Shown: piece after piece, positions 40,500-50,100 of the stretch
Numbering within the stretch: position 1 is the first letter of the stretch
How the letters are laid out: every line of letters begins with the position of its first letter
Source of the DNA: Micromonospora sp. WMMD1102
GTDB taxonomy: Bacteria; Actinomycetota; Actinomycetes; Mycobacteriales; Micromonosporaceae
Assembly (NCBI RefSeq): GCF_029626265.1
Contig: NZ_JARUBN010000001.1
Coordinates: forward strand, 7,443,001 to 7,507,000
DNA: 64,000 nt
Direction: 5' to 3'
The notes under the pieces: generated by a model
Told to the model about the DNA's origin: nothing
The model's input: the letters and a program-made list of their open reading frames with translations, nothing else
The model's database searches: none
Translations under genes and position numbers: made by a program

Positions 40500-42314
40500 A
40501 TGAGTGAGAGTCCGGCTCCACTTGGCACGGTGCGCCTCGGCATCGACGTCGGCACCTCGAACACGGCAGCAGCCCTGCGCGGTCGCGACCACGAGGTCCG
40601 GCCGGTCCTGTTCGACGGCGCCCTGCTGCTGCCGTCCGCGGTCTTCGTCGACGGTGACACCACCCTCGTCGGCCTCGACGCCCGGCACGCCGGGGTCTCC
40701 CGGCCCGCACTGCTCGAACCGAACCCGAAACGCTGCATCGACGACCGGACCGTCCTCCTCGGCGCCCAGGAGATCCCCGTCGAGCGGCTGCTCGCCGCGA
40801 TCCTGCGCCGGGTACGCGACGCCGCCGGGCAGGCCGCCGGCCAGGTGGACGAGGTCTGCCTGACCTATCCGGCGACCTGGGGGACGCGACGGCTCGGCAC
40901 CCTCACCGCCGCCGCCCGGCTCGCCGGCCTGCCCGAGCCCACGACGGTGCACGAACCGGTCTCCGCCGCCGCGCACTTCGTCGGGCTCCCCGACGTCGAA
41001 CTCTCCGCCGGACAACTGGCCCTCGTCTACGACCTCGGCGCGGGGACCTTCGACGCCACCCTGATCCGACGCACCGACGCGGCTTTCGACGTGGTGGCCA
41101 GCCAGGGGCTGCCCGACGCCGGAGGGCTGGACATCGACGCCGCCGTCGTCGCGTCGATCTCCGCCCACCTCCGTCCCGACGACGACGCCTGGGGCTACCT
41201 CCGCCGGCCCCGGACCCCGGCGGACCTGCGCCACCGTCGAATGCTGGACGACGGCGTACGGGCGGCCAAGGAGATGCTCTCCCGCACCTCCCAGACGTCG
41301 ATCCACGTTCCCGTGCTGGACGCGGAGGTGCCGCTCGGCCGGGAACAGTTCGAGACACTTGCCCGGCCACTGCTCGAACGGACGGTGGCGGCGACCCGGG
41401 CGGTGCTCCGGGACGCCGACGTCGACGAGTCGGACCTGGCGGCGATCTTCCTGGTCGGCGGCTCGACCCGGATCCCGCTCGTCAGCACACTCCTGCACCG
41501 GGCGCTCGGCCGCCCACCTGTCGTACTCGACCAGCCGGAACTCGCGGTCGCCCAGGGCAGCATCGCCGGGCCGCGCGCCCCGGGCGGCCGACCACCGGCA
41601 CCCGCCACCCGACCCCTGCCGGTCGACCAGCCGCCAGCGGTGGACCAGCCGCCAGCCGTCCCTGCGAGAGTCCCGGCCGGCCAGCCGGCACGCGTCCGGC
41701 CGCCGGTCGATCGGGCTGTGCCCGCCGCCCCGGCCGGACCCGCCCGATCGTGGCACACGCCAAAGGCACGACCAGGCAACCGCTGGCGCTGGACGGCCGC
41801 CGGTCTCGGTCTACTCCTGGTGATGGCGGCGGCCGGCCTGACGTACAGGTACGCGTCCGACTCCGGCCGAAATCCAACCAACCCGGCGAACGCGTCGACA
41901 CCCAGCGGCACGCCGACCTCGCCATCGCCATCGCCATCGACGGCGCCGACGCCGACGATCGATGCGGTGGCGGTCGTACCGGCACCGTTCGTGGGGCAGT
42001 GGACGGGACAGGTCAGCCAGCCGGGCGGCGTGGTGCGGTCGTGGCAGGTCTCCGTCACCTTCACGGCGGGGTCGGACATTGGCACGTTCCGCTCCTCCAA
42101 CCTCGGCTGCCGGGGTACCCTCACGATCATGGCTCCGCGTCCCACCTTCCGGGAGATGCACCTGCGCCAGCGCACCACCAGCAACCCGAAGTCGATCTGC
42201 GTAGCCGCGGCGGACTGGACGCTGATCGTCGCCGGCAGCGGCCGGATCGCCATGTACTGGCAGCAGTTCGGCGAGCCCACGAACGCCGCCACCGCCACCC
42301 TGACCCGTCCCTGA
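40500..42314 (+). CDS. Membrane-anchored Hsp70-like protein with extracytoplasmic domain
   Basis: A 604-residue fusion. Residues 1-355 are an Hsp70-type actin-fold ATPase: phosphate 1 loop LGIDVGTSNTAAAL, VYDLGAGTFDATLIR (phosphate 2), and LVGGSTRIPLVSTLL (adenosine motif). The substrate-binding domain of DnaK is absent. Instead comes a Pro/Ala linker (355-420), one transmembrane helix (RWTAAGLGLLLVMAAAGLTY, about 430-450) and an outer domain of about 125 residues (PFVGQWTGQVSQPGG, IGTFRSSNLGCRGTLTIMAP, ICVAAADWTLIV) with a cysteine pair. It probably senses or signals across the membrane rather than folding proteins. ATG 40500 follows a TAGAAT box. No co-chaperone genes are adjacent. Confidence 0.85.
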   Translation: MSESPAPLGTVRLGIDVGTSNTAAALRGRDHEVRPVLFDGALLLPSAVFVDGDTTLVGLDARHAGVSRPALLEPNPKRCIDDRTVLLGAQEIPVERLLAAILRRVRDAAGQAAGQVDEVCLTYPATWGTRRLGTLTAAARLAGLPEPTTVHEPVSAAAHFVGLPDVELSAGQLALVYDLGAGTFDATLIRRTDAAFDVVASQGLPDAGGLDIDAAVVASISAHLRPDDDAWGYLRRPRTPADLRHRRMLDDGVRAAKEMLSRTSQTSIHVPVLDAEVPLGREQFETLARPLLERTVAATRAVLRDADVDESDLAAIFLVGGSTRIPLVSTLLHRALGRPPVVLDQPELAVAQGSIAGPRAPGGRPPAPATRPLPVDQPPAVDQPPAVPARVPAGQPARVRPPVDRAVPAAPAGPARSWHTPKARPGNRWRWTAAGLGLLLVMAAAGLTYRYASDSGRNPTNPANASTPSGTPTSPSPSPSTAPTPTIDAVAVVPAPFVGQWTGQVSQPGGVVRSWQVSVTFTAGSDIGTFRSSNLGCRGTLTIMAPRPTFREMHLRQRTTSNPKSICVAAADWTLIVAGSGRIAMYWQQFGEPTNAATATLTRP

Positions 42315-42431
42315 GCCGTTGCCGCCCGACGATTACTGCCACTCGGACATGGAACCGCTGCCCGGGCCGTCACCGCACCCGCGCAGCGGCCGGCTCGGGC
42401 AGCCGTACTTTCTCGACCTGCCGCATCAGCC

Positions 42432-42780
42432 TCAGCGGCGACGCGGCGTGATCAGCCCCGACTCGTAGGCCCAGACGACCAACTGGGCCCGGTCGCGGCA
42501 GTACAGCTTGCTCATCGCCCGGTTGACGTGTGTCTTGGCGGTCAACGGGCTGATCACCATGCGTTCGGCGATCTCGTCGTTTGTCAGTCCGCGGGCGACG
42601 AGTTCGACGATCTCCTGCTCACGGGCGGTCAGCACGTCGCGTCCGGCCGCCAGGTCGGCTGGCGGCGGGGCGGTGGCGAACTCGCTGATCAGCGTCCGCG
42701 CCACCGTCGGGGCGAGTTGCGCGTCGCCACGGGCCACCACGGCGACCGCCTGCAACAGGTCGGCCGGGTCGGCGTGTTCA
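42432..42780 (-). pseudogene. LuxR/NarL-type response regulator, C-terminal fragment
   Basis: Only the end of a NarL-family response regulator remains: the linker LLQAVAVVARGDAQLAPTVA and the complete LuxR HTH (LTAREQEIVELVARGLTNDE, MVISPLTAKTHVNRAMSKLY) up to its natural stop. The receiver domain with the phospho-aspartate is missing. At about 42770-42783 the homology switches to a multicopper oxidase fragment on the other strand. The longer open frame upstream is antisense to that gene and is not protein-like. The remaining 115 residues have no obvious start. Confidence 0.75.
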
Positions 42781-43367
42781 GCGCGCCGGCCACCCCGGTG
42801 ACGCTGTTCGTCGACGGACGGGCGGTCTATACGACCGAACCCGTCGAACCGACCGGGCCGATCGAACCGACCGGGCCGATCGAACCGACCGAACCGGCCG
42901 GGCCGGTGTCGGCGAAGACCGACGGCTGGCCGGTGCTGGACCCGCTCGGCTACGGCGCACGTTCGCCGGTGCCGTGGTCCCGGTTCGACCGGAGGTACAC
43001 CCTCGTCCTCGACCGCGGCCTCGACCTGGACGGGCTGGTCCCCCGGTACGCCCACACCGTCAACGGCGCCGCCCACCCGGACATCCCGCCGCAGGTCGTA
43101 CGCCGCGACGACGTCGTCAGGTTCACCATCGTGAACCGGGCGCTGGTGGTGCACCCGTGGCACCTGCACGGGCACCACGTCCTGGTGCTGTCCGGCAACG
43201 GCCAGCCGGTCACCGGAAGTCCGCTGTGGCTGGACTCCTTCGCCGTCCTCCCCGGCGACGTCTGGGAGGTGGCGTTCCGGGCCGACAACCCCGGGACGTG
43301 GGCCAACCACTGTCACAACCTGCCGCACGTCGACGCCGGGATGACACTGCACCTGACGTATTCGTGA
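42774..43367 (+). pseudogene. Multicopper oxidase, C-terminal fragment
   Basis: A fragment of about 197 residues carrying the last cupredoxin domain of a multicopper oxidase, ending at its own stop. Copper ligands are visible in VVHPWHLHGHHVLVL and ANHCHNLPHVDAGMTLHL. The first two domains and the start codon are missing; homology begins around TPVTLFVDGRAV. Residues 20-40 are an 18-bp DNA repeat reading EPTGPI. It abuts the truncated LuxR fragment head to head, so one deletion probably removed the 5' parts of both divergent genes. Unlikely to be functional. Confidence 0.75.
42842..42903 (+). repeat. 18-bp tandem repeats in the oxidase fragment
   Basis: About three copies of gaaccgaccgggccgatc with small changes, encoding EPTGPI units. 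Confidence 0.75.
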
Positions 43368-43385
43368 TCGTGGCAGCCGAACAGC

Positions 43386-43391
43386 TACCTT
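43386..43391 (+). promoter_or_regulatory. -10 box (TACCTT) of the fructosamine kinase gene
   Basis: TACCTT ends 6 nt before ATG 43398 (leaderless). Confidence 0.5.
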
Positions 43392-43397
43392 GCCCAG

Positions 43398-44288
43398 ATG
43401 GACCTGGCGTACCTGCGGGAGCATCCGAACCAGCTTCCGCTCTTCCTCACCCACCAGCGGATCCGGGAGACGCCGGTGCCCGGTGGCGACATCTGCGCCG
43501 CCAGACGACTCACCCTGGACGACGGCAACTCCGTCTTCGCCAAGTCCTGGCCGGAGGGGGCCGCCGAGCCGGTACCCGAGGATTTCTTCGCCACCGAGGC
43601 GGCCGGGCTGCGCTGGCTGCGCGCGGCCGGCGCGGTGCCGGTGCCGGAGGTGATCGCGGCGCTGCCGGAGCTGCTGGCCCTGGAGTGGGTGGAGCCGGGC
43701 GAGCCGAGCCCGGCGGCGGCCCGGCGGTTCGGCGCCGGGCTGGCCGCCCTGCACCGGGCCGGCGCCGACACCTTCGGCGCGGCCTGGCCCGGCTTCGTCG
43801 GGGCGCTGCCGCAGGACAACACCCCGTCCGCCGGGCCGTGGCCGGTCTGGTTCGGCGAGCGCCGGCTCGCGCCCTACCTGCGGCAGTCGGTCGACAACGG
43901 CGCGCTCTCCGCGGCCGAGGCCACCCTGGTGGAGCATGTGGTCGCCCGGATCGAGGAGTACGGCGGTGCCGAGCCGCCGGCCCGGATCCACGGTGACCTG
44001 TGGCCGGGCAACCTGCTCTGGGGCGCCGACGGCCGGGCCTGGCTGGTCGACCCGGCGGCGCACGGCGGGCACCGGGAGACCGACCTGGCCCAGCTCGCCC
44101 TCTTCGGCGGTGCCCCGCACCTCGACACGATCGTGGACGCCTACCAGGAGGTGTGGCCGCTGGCCGACGGTTGGCGGGAGCGGCGGCCGGTGCACCAGCT
44201 CCACCTGCTGCTGGTGCACACCGCGCTGTTCGGTGCGGCATACCGGGATGCGGTTGGTACGGCGGCTCGGGCCGCGCTGTCGGTCTGA
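43398..44288 (+). CDS. Fructosamine kinase family protein
   Basis: A 296-residue kinase of the fructosamine/ketosamine-3-kinase family, which phosphorylates sugar-amine adducts to start deglycation of proteins. Features: VFAKSW with the ATP-binding lysine, ALEWVEPGEP at the hinge, the catalytic loop ARIHGDLWPGNLLWG, and the metal-binding VDPAAHGGHRETDLAQLALF (quoted at the limit). It opens with MDLAYLREHPNQLPLF. It precedes moaA by 17 nt, but moaA has its own -10 box, so co-transcription is only partial if any. Confidence 0.88.
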   Translation: MDLAYLREHPNQLPLFLTHQRIRETPVPGGDICAARRLTLDDGNSVFAKSWPEGAAEPVPEDFFATEAAGLRWLRAAGAVPVPEVIAALPELLALEWVEPGEPSPAAARRFGAGLAALHRAGADTFGAAWPGFVGALPQDNTPSAGPWPVWFGERRLAPYLRQSVDNGALSAAEATLVEHVVARIEEYGGAEPPARIHGDLWPGNLLWGADGRAWLVDPAAHGGHRETDLAQLALFGGAPHLDTIVDAYQEVWPLADGWRERRPVHQLHLLLVHTALFGAAYRDAVGTAARAALSV

Positions 44289-44293
44289 CGCGC

Positions 44294-44299
44294 TACCGT
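44294..44299 (+). promoter_or_regulatory. -10 box (TACCGT) of moaA
   Basis: TACCGT ends 6 nt before ATG 44306; it lies just after the kinase stop, giving moaA an independent leaderless promoter. Confidence 0.5.
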
Positions 44300-44305
44300 C
44301 GAGCG

Positions 44306-45328
44306 ATGACCATTCCCGTCGGGGGGCTCGTCGACCGGTACGGCCGGGTCGCGACCGACCTGCGCGTCTCGCTCACCGACCGGTGCAACCTGCGGTGCAC
44401 CTACTGCATGCCGGCCGAGGGCCTGCCCTGGCTGCCGAAGTCGGAGGTGCTCACCGACGACGAGATCGTCCGCCTGGTCGGCATCGCGGTACGCCTGCTC
44501 GGGGTGACCGAGGTCCGGTTCACCGGCGGCGAGCCGCTGATCCGCCCCGGGCTGCCGGAGATCGTCGCCGCCGTCGCCGCGCTCCGCCCCCGGCCGGTGC
44601 TCTCGCTGACCACCAACGGAATCGGGCTGGACCGGCTCGCCGGGCCGCTGCGCGAGGCCGGACTCGACCGGGTCAACGTCTCGCTGGACACCCTCGACCC
44701 GACCCGGTTCACCGAGCTGACCCGCCGACCCCGGCTGGACGCCGTACTCGACGGGTTGGCCGGGGCGGTGGCCGCCGGGCTGACCCCGGTGAAAATCAAC
44801 TCGGTGTTGATGCGCGGGGTCAACGACGGCGAGGCGCCCGAACTGCTCCGCTTCGCGCTGGCCCACGGCTATCAGCTCCGGTTCATCGAGCAGATGCCGC
44901 TGGACGCCCAGCACGGCTGGGACCGGTCGACGATGGTCACCGCCGAGGAGATCCTCGCCGCGCTGCGGGCCGAGTTCACCCTGTTGCCCGACCCGGCCGA
45001 GCGGGGCGGGACGCCGGCCGAGACGTGGCTGGTGGAAGGTTGGACGGACACCGCCGGCCGGCCGGCCCGGGTGGGTGTGATCGGCAGCGTGACCCGGCCG
45101 TTCTGCGGGGACTGCGACCGGACCCGGCTCACCGCCGACGGACAGGTCCGGAACTGCCTCTTCGCCACCGACGAGTCCGACCTACGGGCGGCACTGCGCG
45201 GCGGCGCCTCCGACGACGAACTCGCGCAGCGGTGGGGGGCGGCGATGTGGGGCAAGCGGGCCGGGCACGGCATCGACGACCCGACGTTCCTGCAACCGGC
45301 CCGGCCGATGTCGGCGATCGGCGGCTGA
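44306..45328 (+). CDS. moaA: GTP 3',8-cyclase
   Basis: Radical-SAM enzyme that rearranges GTP in the first step of molybdopterin synthesis; 340 residues. The N-terminal [4Fe-4S] cluster site is TDRCNLRCTYCMPAEG (CxxxCxxC); the SAM motif is VRFTGGEPLIRPGLPE; the C-terminal second cluster is FCGDCDRTRLTADGQVRNC; the protein ends in the activity-required Gly-Gly. moaD follows after 2 nt and a metallophosphoesterase after that. The remaining moa genes are 11-15 kb away, in the moaC-moaE cluster. Confidence 0.96.
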   Translation: MTIPVGGLVDRYGRVATDLRVSLTDRCNLRCTYCMPAEGLPWLPKSEVLTDDEIVRLVGIAVRLLGVTEVRFTGGEPLIRPGLPEIVAAVAALRPRPVLSLTTNGIGLDRLAGPLREAGLDRVNVSLDTLDPTRFTELTRRPRLDAVLDGLAGAVAAGLTPVKINSVLMRGVNDGEAPELLRFALAHGYQLRFIEQMPLDAQHGWDRSTMVTAEEILAALRAEFTLLPDPAERGGTPAETWLVEGWTDTAGRPARVGVIGSVTRPFCGDCDRTRLTADGQVRNCLFATDESDLRAALRGGASDDELAQRWGAAMWGKRAGHGIDDPTFLQPARPMSAIGG

Positions 45329-45330
45329 CG

Positions 45331-45588
45331 ATGACTACCGCACCCACCCTGGTCGTACGCTACTTCGCCGCCGCGCGGGCCGCTGCCGGCGTACCCGAGG
45401 AGACCGTGCCCGGCGTCGGCAGCCTCGACGCGCTCGCCGGTGCGCTGGCCGACCGGCACGGTGCCCGGCTGGCCACCGTGCTGACCATGGCGAGTTTCCT
45501 GGTCGACGGCGTGGCCTGGCACGACCGGCGGGCGCCGCTGCCGGCCGGCGCGACGGTCGACGTGCTGCCTCCGTTCGCGGGCGGCTGA
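45331..45588 (+). CDS. moaD: Molybdopterin synthase sulfur carrier subunit
   Basis: An 85-residue ubiquitin-fold protein whose C-terminal Gly-Gly (PPFAGG) is thiocarboxylated and donates sulfur to molybdopterin together with MoaE. The opening LVVRYFAAARAAAGVPEETV and LPAGATVDVLPPFAGG are typical. It starts 2 nt after moaA, so the two are one operon. The large subunit moaE lies about 11 kb away at 56397-56870 on the other strand. Confidence 0.93.
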   Translation: MTTAPTLVVRYFAAARAAAGVPEETVPGVGSLDALAGALADRHGARLATVLTMASFLVDGVAWHDRRAPLPAGATVDVLPPFAGG

Positions 45589-45595
45589 GGCGCCC

Positions 45596-46948
45596 GTGCT
45601 GGCTCTGCTCGGTTTCGTCGGCACGTTGACCCTGGTCATCGGCCTGATCCATCTCTACCTGTGGAAGCGGCTGGTCCGGGACACCACCCGGCCCGGGCGC
45701 TGGCGGCGGGCCGGCGGGGTGGCCGTACTGGTGCTGGCCGTGCTCACCCCGGCGACCCTGGTCGGCACCCGGCAGGGCTACTACTGGCTGGCCTGGCCGG
45801 GCTACCTCTGGCTGGCCGTGATGTTCTACCTGCTCGTCCTGCTGGCCGTGCTGGAGATCCCGATGCTGGCCGCCCGGTTGGTCCTGCGCCGCCGCGGTGT
45901 CCGGGCGGCCACGCCCGCACCGGCCGGCGCCACCTCGCCCGCACCGTCGACCCCGGCCCCACCACCGACCCTGGACCTGCTGCCGACCGCGGGCGCGACG
46001 CCGGCCGGGGACGCCACGCCTGCTCCGGACGCGCCGCCGACCCCGGACGCACCGCCGGCCCTCGACGCGCCGCCGACCCCGGACGCGCCGCCGGAAGCCG
46101 GCCACGACCCGGGACGGCGGCTGCTGCTCGCCCGGGGCGCCGCCATCTTCGCCGGGCTCACCGCGGCCGGGATCGTCGGGTACGGCGTCCGCACCGCCCT
46201 CGGCCCGCCACAGGTCGACCGGGTGCGGATCCCGCTGGCCAAGCTCCCCCGGAGCATGGACGGGCTGCGGATCGCCACCGTCTCCGACATCCACATCGGA
46301 CCGTTGACCGGCCGGGCGCACACCGAGCGGATCGTGTCGATCATCAACCGGCTCGACGCCGCCCTGGTGGCGGTGGTCGGTGACCTCGTCGACGGCACGG
46401 TCGGCGAACTCGGTCCCGCCGCCGCACCTTTGCGTGACCTGCGGTCCCGGTACGGCAACTTCTTCGTCACCGGCAACCACGAGTACTACTCCGGGGTCGA
46501 GGAGTGGGTGGTCGAGCTGGACCGGCTCGGGCTGCGGGTGTTACAGAACCGCCGCGCGGAGATCCTGGCCCGGGGCGGCGCCCTCGACCTCGCCGGAGTG
46601 AACGACCCGACCGGTGGGGAACTCGGTTCCGCCCAGGGTCCCGACTTCGAGGCGGCGCTCGGCGGCCGGGATCCGGGCCGGCCGGTGGTGCTGCTCGCGC
46701 ACCAGCCGGTGAACGTGCACGAGGCGGCGAAGCACGGCGTCGACCTGCAACTCTCCGGGCACACCCACGGTGGCCAGATCGTGCCGTTCAATTTGCTGGT
46801 CGCGTTGCAGCAGCCGGTCGTCTCCGGGCACGCCACCGTCGACGGCACCCAGCTCTACGTCACAAACGGCGCTGGCTTCTGGGGTCCGCCGGTCCGGGTC
46901 GGCGCCCCGCCCCAGGTCACCCTGGTCGAACTCCGCTCGACAGCCTGA
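45596..46948 (+). CDS. Membrane-bound metallophosphoesterase (YkuE-like)
   Basis: A 450-residue protein with N-terminal hydrophobic helices (LALLGFVGTLTLVIGLIHLY, AVLVLAVLTPATLVG, YLWLAVMFYLLVLLAVLEI), a Pro/Ala/Thr linker of DAPPTP-type repeats (about 105-170), one further helix with LARGAAIFAGLTAAGIVGY, and a C-terminal calcineurin-like phosphoesterase domain. Metal-binding motifs are ATVSDIHIGP, VAVVGDLVDGTVG, FVTGNHEYYSG, VVLLAHQPVN and LSGHTHGGQIVPF, all complete. The active site should face outwards. It follows moaD by 7 nt and may be transcribed with it, though no functional link to molybdopterin is apparent. Confidence 0.87.
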   Translation: MLALLGFVGTLTLVIGLIHLYLWKRLVRDTTRPGRWRRAGGVAVLVLAVLTPATLVGTRQGYYWLAWPGYLWLAVMFYLLVLLAVLEIPMLAARLVLRRRGVRAATPAPAGATSPAPSTPAPPPTLDLLPTAGATPAGDATPAPDAPPTPDAPPALDAPPTPDAPPEAGHDPGRRLLLARGAAIFAGLTAAGIVGYGVRTALGPPQVDRVRIPLAKLPRSMDGLRIATVSDIHIGPLTGRAHTERIVSIINRLDAALVAVVGDLVDGTVGELGPAAAPLRDLRSRYGNFFVTGNHEYYSGVEEWVVELDRLGLRVLQNRRAEILARGGALDLAGVNDPTGGELGSAQGPDFEAALGGRDPGRPVVLLAHQPVNVHEAAKHGVDLQLSGHTHGGQIVPFNLLVALQQPVVSGHATVDGTQLYVTNGAGFWGPPVRVGAPPQVTLVELRSTA

Positions 46949-46973
46949 CCGTCCGCGCCGCCGGAGAGGTCCC

Positions 46974-47028
46974 CAAGATTCTTGTTGAACCAGGGTTCGT
47001 GGCGGACCACGGTTCAACAAGAATCTTG
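46974..47028. terminator. 18-bp inverted repeat with CAAGATTCTTG core
   Basis: Perfect 18-bp arms (CAAGATTCTTGTTGAACC, 46974-46991, complement 47011-47028) around a 19-nt loop that itself folds (GTGG/CCAC). It lies after the phosphoesterase gene and may end its transcript. The right arm shares a 16-mer with the element at 5697-5712. Confidence 0.7.
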
Positions 47029-47141
47029 CGCCGCCGTGGTTCGCGGCGGAGCGATCGGCCGAGAGGTGGTTTGGTGGGGCGGGAAATCACACTCCTGCGT
47101 GGCGGCACGCGACCGCGAAGCGGATCGTGACAGGATGCGGC

Positions 47142-50100
47142 GTGTCTCCGTTGCGCGCCGCACCCGCTGACGGCTCCCCCTCCGCCGCCGTGCCCTTCGT
47201 CGCCGACCTGCACATCCACTCGAAATACTCCCGCGCGTGCAGCCGTGACCTGACCATGCCGAACCTCGCCTGGTGGGCCCGGCGCAAGGGGATCAGCCTG
47301 CTCGGCACCGGTGACTTCACCCACCCCGCCTGGTACGAGCACCTGCGCGAGTCGCTGCACCCGGCCGAGCCGGGCCTCTACCGGCTCAGCCCGGAGGCGG
47401 AGCGGGACATCGCCCGCCGGCTGCCGCCCCGACTGGCCAGCGTCGCCGAGGCCAGCCCGATGCGGTACATGCTCAGCGTCGAGATCTCCACGATCTACAA
47501 GCGGGACGACCGGACCCGCAAGGTGCACCACCTGATCTACCTGCCCGATCTGGACGCGGTGGCCCGGTTCAACAGCACGCTCGGCCGGATCGGCAACATC
47601 GGCTCCGACGGCCGGCCGATCCTCGGCCTCGACTCCCGCGACCTGCTGGAAATCGTCCTGGAGGCGAGCCCGGACGGATATCTCGTCCCGGCGCACATCT
47701 GGACCCCGTGGTTCTCCGCGCTCGGCTCGAAGTCCGGCTTCGACGCGATCGCGGACTGCTACGCCGACCTCGCCGAGCACATCTTCGCGGTCGAGACCGG
47801 CCTCTCCTCCGACCCGGAGATGAACTGGCGGGTCTCCAGCCTGGACCGCTACCGGCTGGTCTCCAACTCGGACGCGCACTCGCCACCGGCGCTGGCCCGG
47901 GAGGCGACCCTCTTCGCCACCGACCTCGACTACTACGCGGTCCGGGCGGCACTGCGCACCGGGGACGGGCTGGCCGGCACCATCGAGTTCTTCCCCGAGG
48001 AGGGGAAGTACCACGCGGACGGGCACCGGCTCTGCGGGGTCAACTGGGAACCGCAGCGGACCCGGGAGGCGGGCGGGCGCTGCCCGGAGTGCGGCAAGCC
48101 GCTCACGGTCGGCGTACTGAGCCGGGTCGAGGATCTGGCCGACCGGCCGGACGGGCACCGGCCGGCGAACGCGCCCCGGGTGACCCACCTGATCCAGCTC
48201 GCCGAGATCCTCGGCGAGATCAACGGGGTCGGGCCGAAGTCGAAGACCGTGGAGGGGCAGCTCAACACCCTGGTCGCCGGCCTCGGTGCCGAGCTGGACA
48301 TCCTCACCGTCAGCCCGGTCGACGAGATCCGCCGGGTCGGCGGGGAACCGCTCGCCGAGGCGATCACCCGACTCCGGCGCGGCCAGGTACGCCGGATCCC
48401 CGGCTACGACGGCGAGTACGGTGTGATCACCCTCTTCGAGCCCGGCGAACTGCCCGCCGGCTCGGGTGGCGGCGGTCGGGGTGGGACCGGTCGGGGTGGT
48501 GCCGCCGGGCAGGCGGAGACGCTCTTCGCGGACACGCTCTTCGACGTACCCGTGCCGCGACAGCGACCGCCCGCGGAGCCGAAGGCAGCGGCCAGGGCCG
48601 ACGGTCCGGCGGAGCCGGCGCCGGCCGCCCCGACGGTGTCGCGGCGTCGCCCCCGGGCCGCCGCCGTGCCGGCCGAGCCGGCACCGCCGCTCGCGCCGTC
48701 GCCGTCGCCGCACGAGCCGTTCGAGCCGATGCTCGCCGGCATGGAGGAGGTCGGCACCGGGCTGCTGGACCGGCTGGACGCGATGCAGCGGGTCGCCGCC
48801 TCCGCCCCCGGCGGGCCGCTGCTGATCGTCGCCGGGCCGGGCACCGGCAAGACCCGGACCCTCACCCACCGGATCGCGTACCTCTGTGCCGAGCTGAACG
48901 TCTATCCGGAACACTGCCTGGCGATCACCTTCACCCGGCGGGCCGCCGAGGAGCTGCGGCACCGGCTGGACGGGCTGCTCGGGCCGGTCGCCGAGGACGT
49001 CACCGTCGGCACCTTCCACTCGCTCGGCCTGACCATCCTGCGGGAGAACGCCCGCGCCGCCGGACTGCCCGACGACTTCCGGATCGCCGACGACACCGAG
49101 CGGGCGACCGCGCGGGCCGAGGCCGGCGACGACGACGCCACGTACCTGAAACTGCTCCGCGCCGCCGACCTGGTGGACCTGGACGAGCTGGTCGGCCTGC
49201 CGGTGGCGCTGCTGCGCGACGACCCGGAGCTGGTCGAGCGGTACCGGGACCGGTGGCGGTGGATCTTCGTCGACGAGTACCAGGACGTGGACGCGACGCA
49301 GTACGAGCTGCTCCGGCTGCTCAGCCCGGCCGACGGCAACCTCTGCGCGATCGGCGACCCGGACCAGGCGATCTACGCGTTCCGGGGCGCCGACGTGACG
49401 TACTTCCTGCGCTTCTCGCAGGACTTCGTGGACGCCCGGCTGGTCCGGCTGACCCGCAACTACCGGTCGTCGGCGCCGATCCTGGCCGCCGCCGTGCAGG
49501 CGATCGCACCGTCCACCCTGGTCCGGGGCCGCCGGCTCGACCCGGCCCGGCTCGACCCGGAGGCACCGCTGGTCGGCCGCTATCCGGCGGCCTCCGTCGC
49601 GGACGAGGCCGATTTCGTGGTACGCACCGTCGACGAACTCGTCGGTGGGCTGTCGCACCGCTCCCTCGACTCCGGCCGGATCGACGGGCGCACCTCGAAC
49701 GTCTCGTTCTCCGACATCGCGGTGCTGTACCGCACCGACGCGCAGGCGGCACCGATCCTGGACGCGCTCGTCCGGGCGAACATCCCGGTGCAGAAGCGCT
49801 CGCACAACCGGCTGCGGGACCGGCCCGGCGTCTCGGTGATCGCCCGCGAGCTGCGGCACGCCGACGGTCTCGGCGGCTCGGTCGCCGCCCGGGTGCGCCT
49901 GGCCGGGCAGGTACTCGCCGACCGGCACGCCACGCCCACCCTGGACGCCACCGGCGGGATCGGCCCGGACGACATCTGGACCGCCGCCGACCTGCTCACC
50001 CCGCTCGCCCGGCGCTGCGGCGACGACCTGGAGCTGTTCATCTCCCAGCTGGCCACCGGTGCCGAGGTGGACGCCCTCGACCCGCGCGCCGAGGCGGTCA

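Noticed and set aside
44289..44305. Possible Moco riboswitch before moaA
   Set aside because: Only 17 nt separate moaA from the upstream gene and a -10 box sits there; there is no room for a riboswitch.
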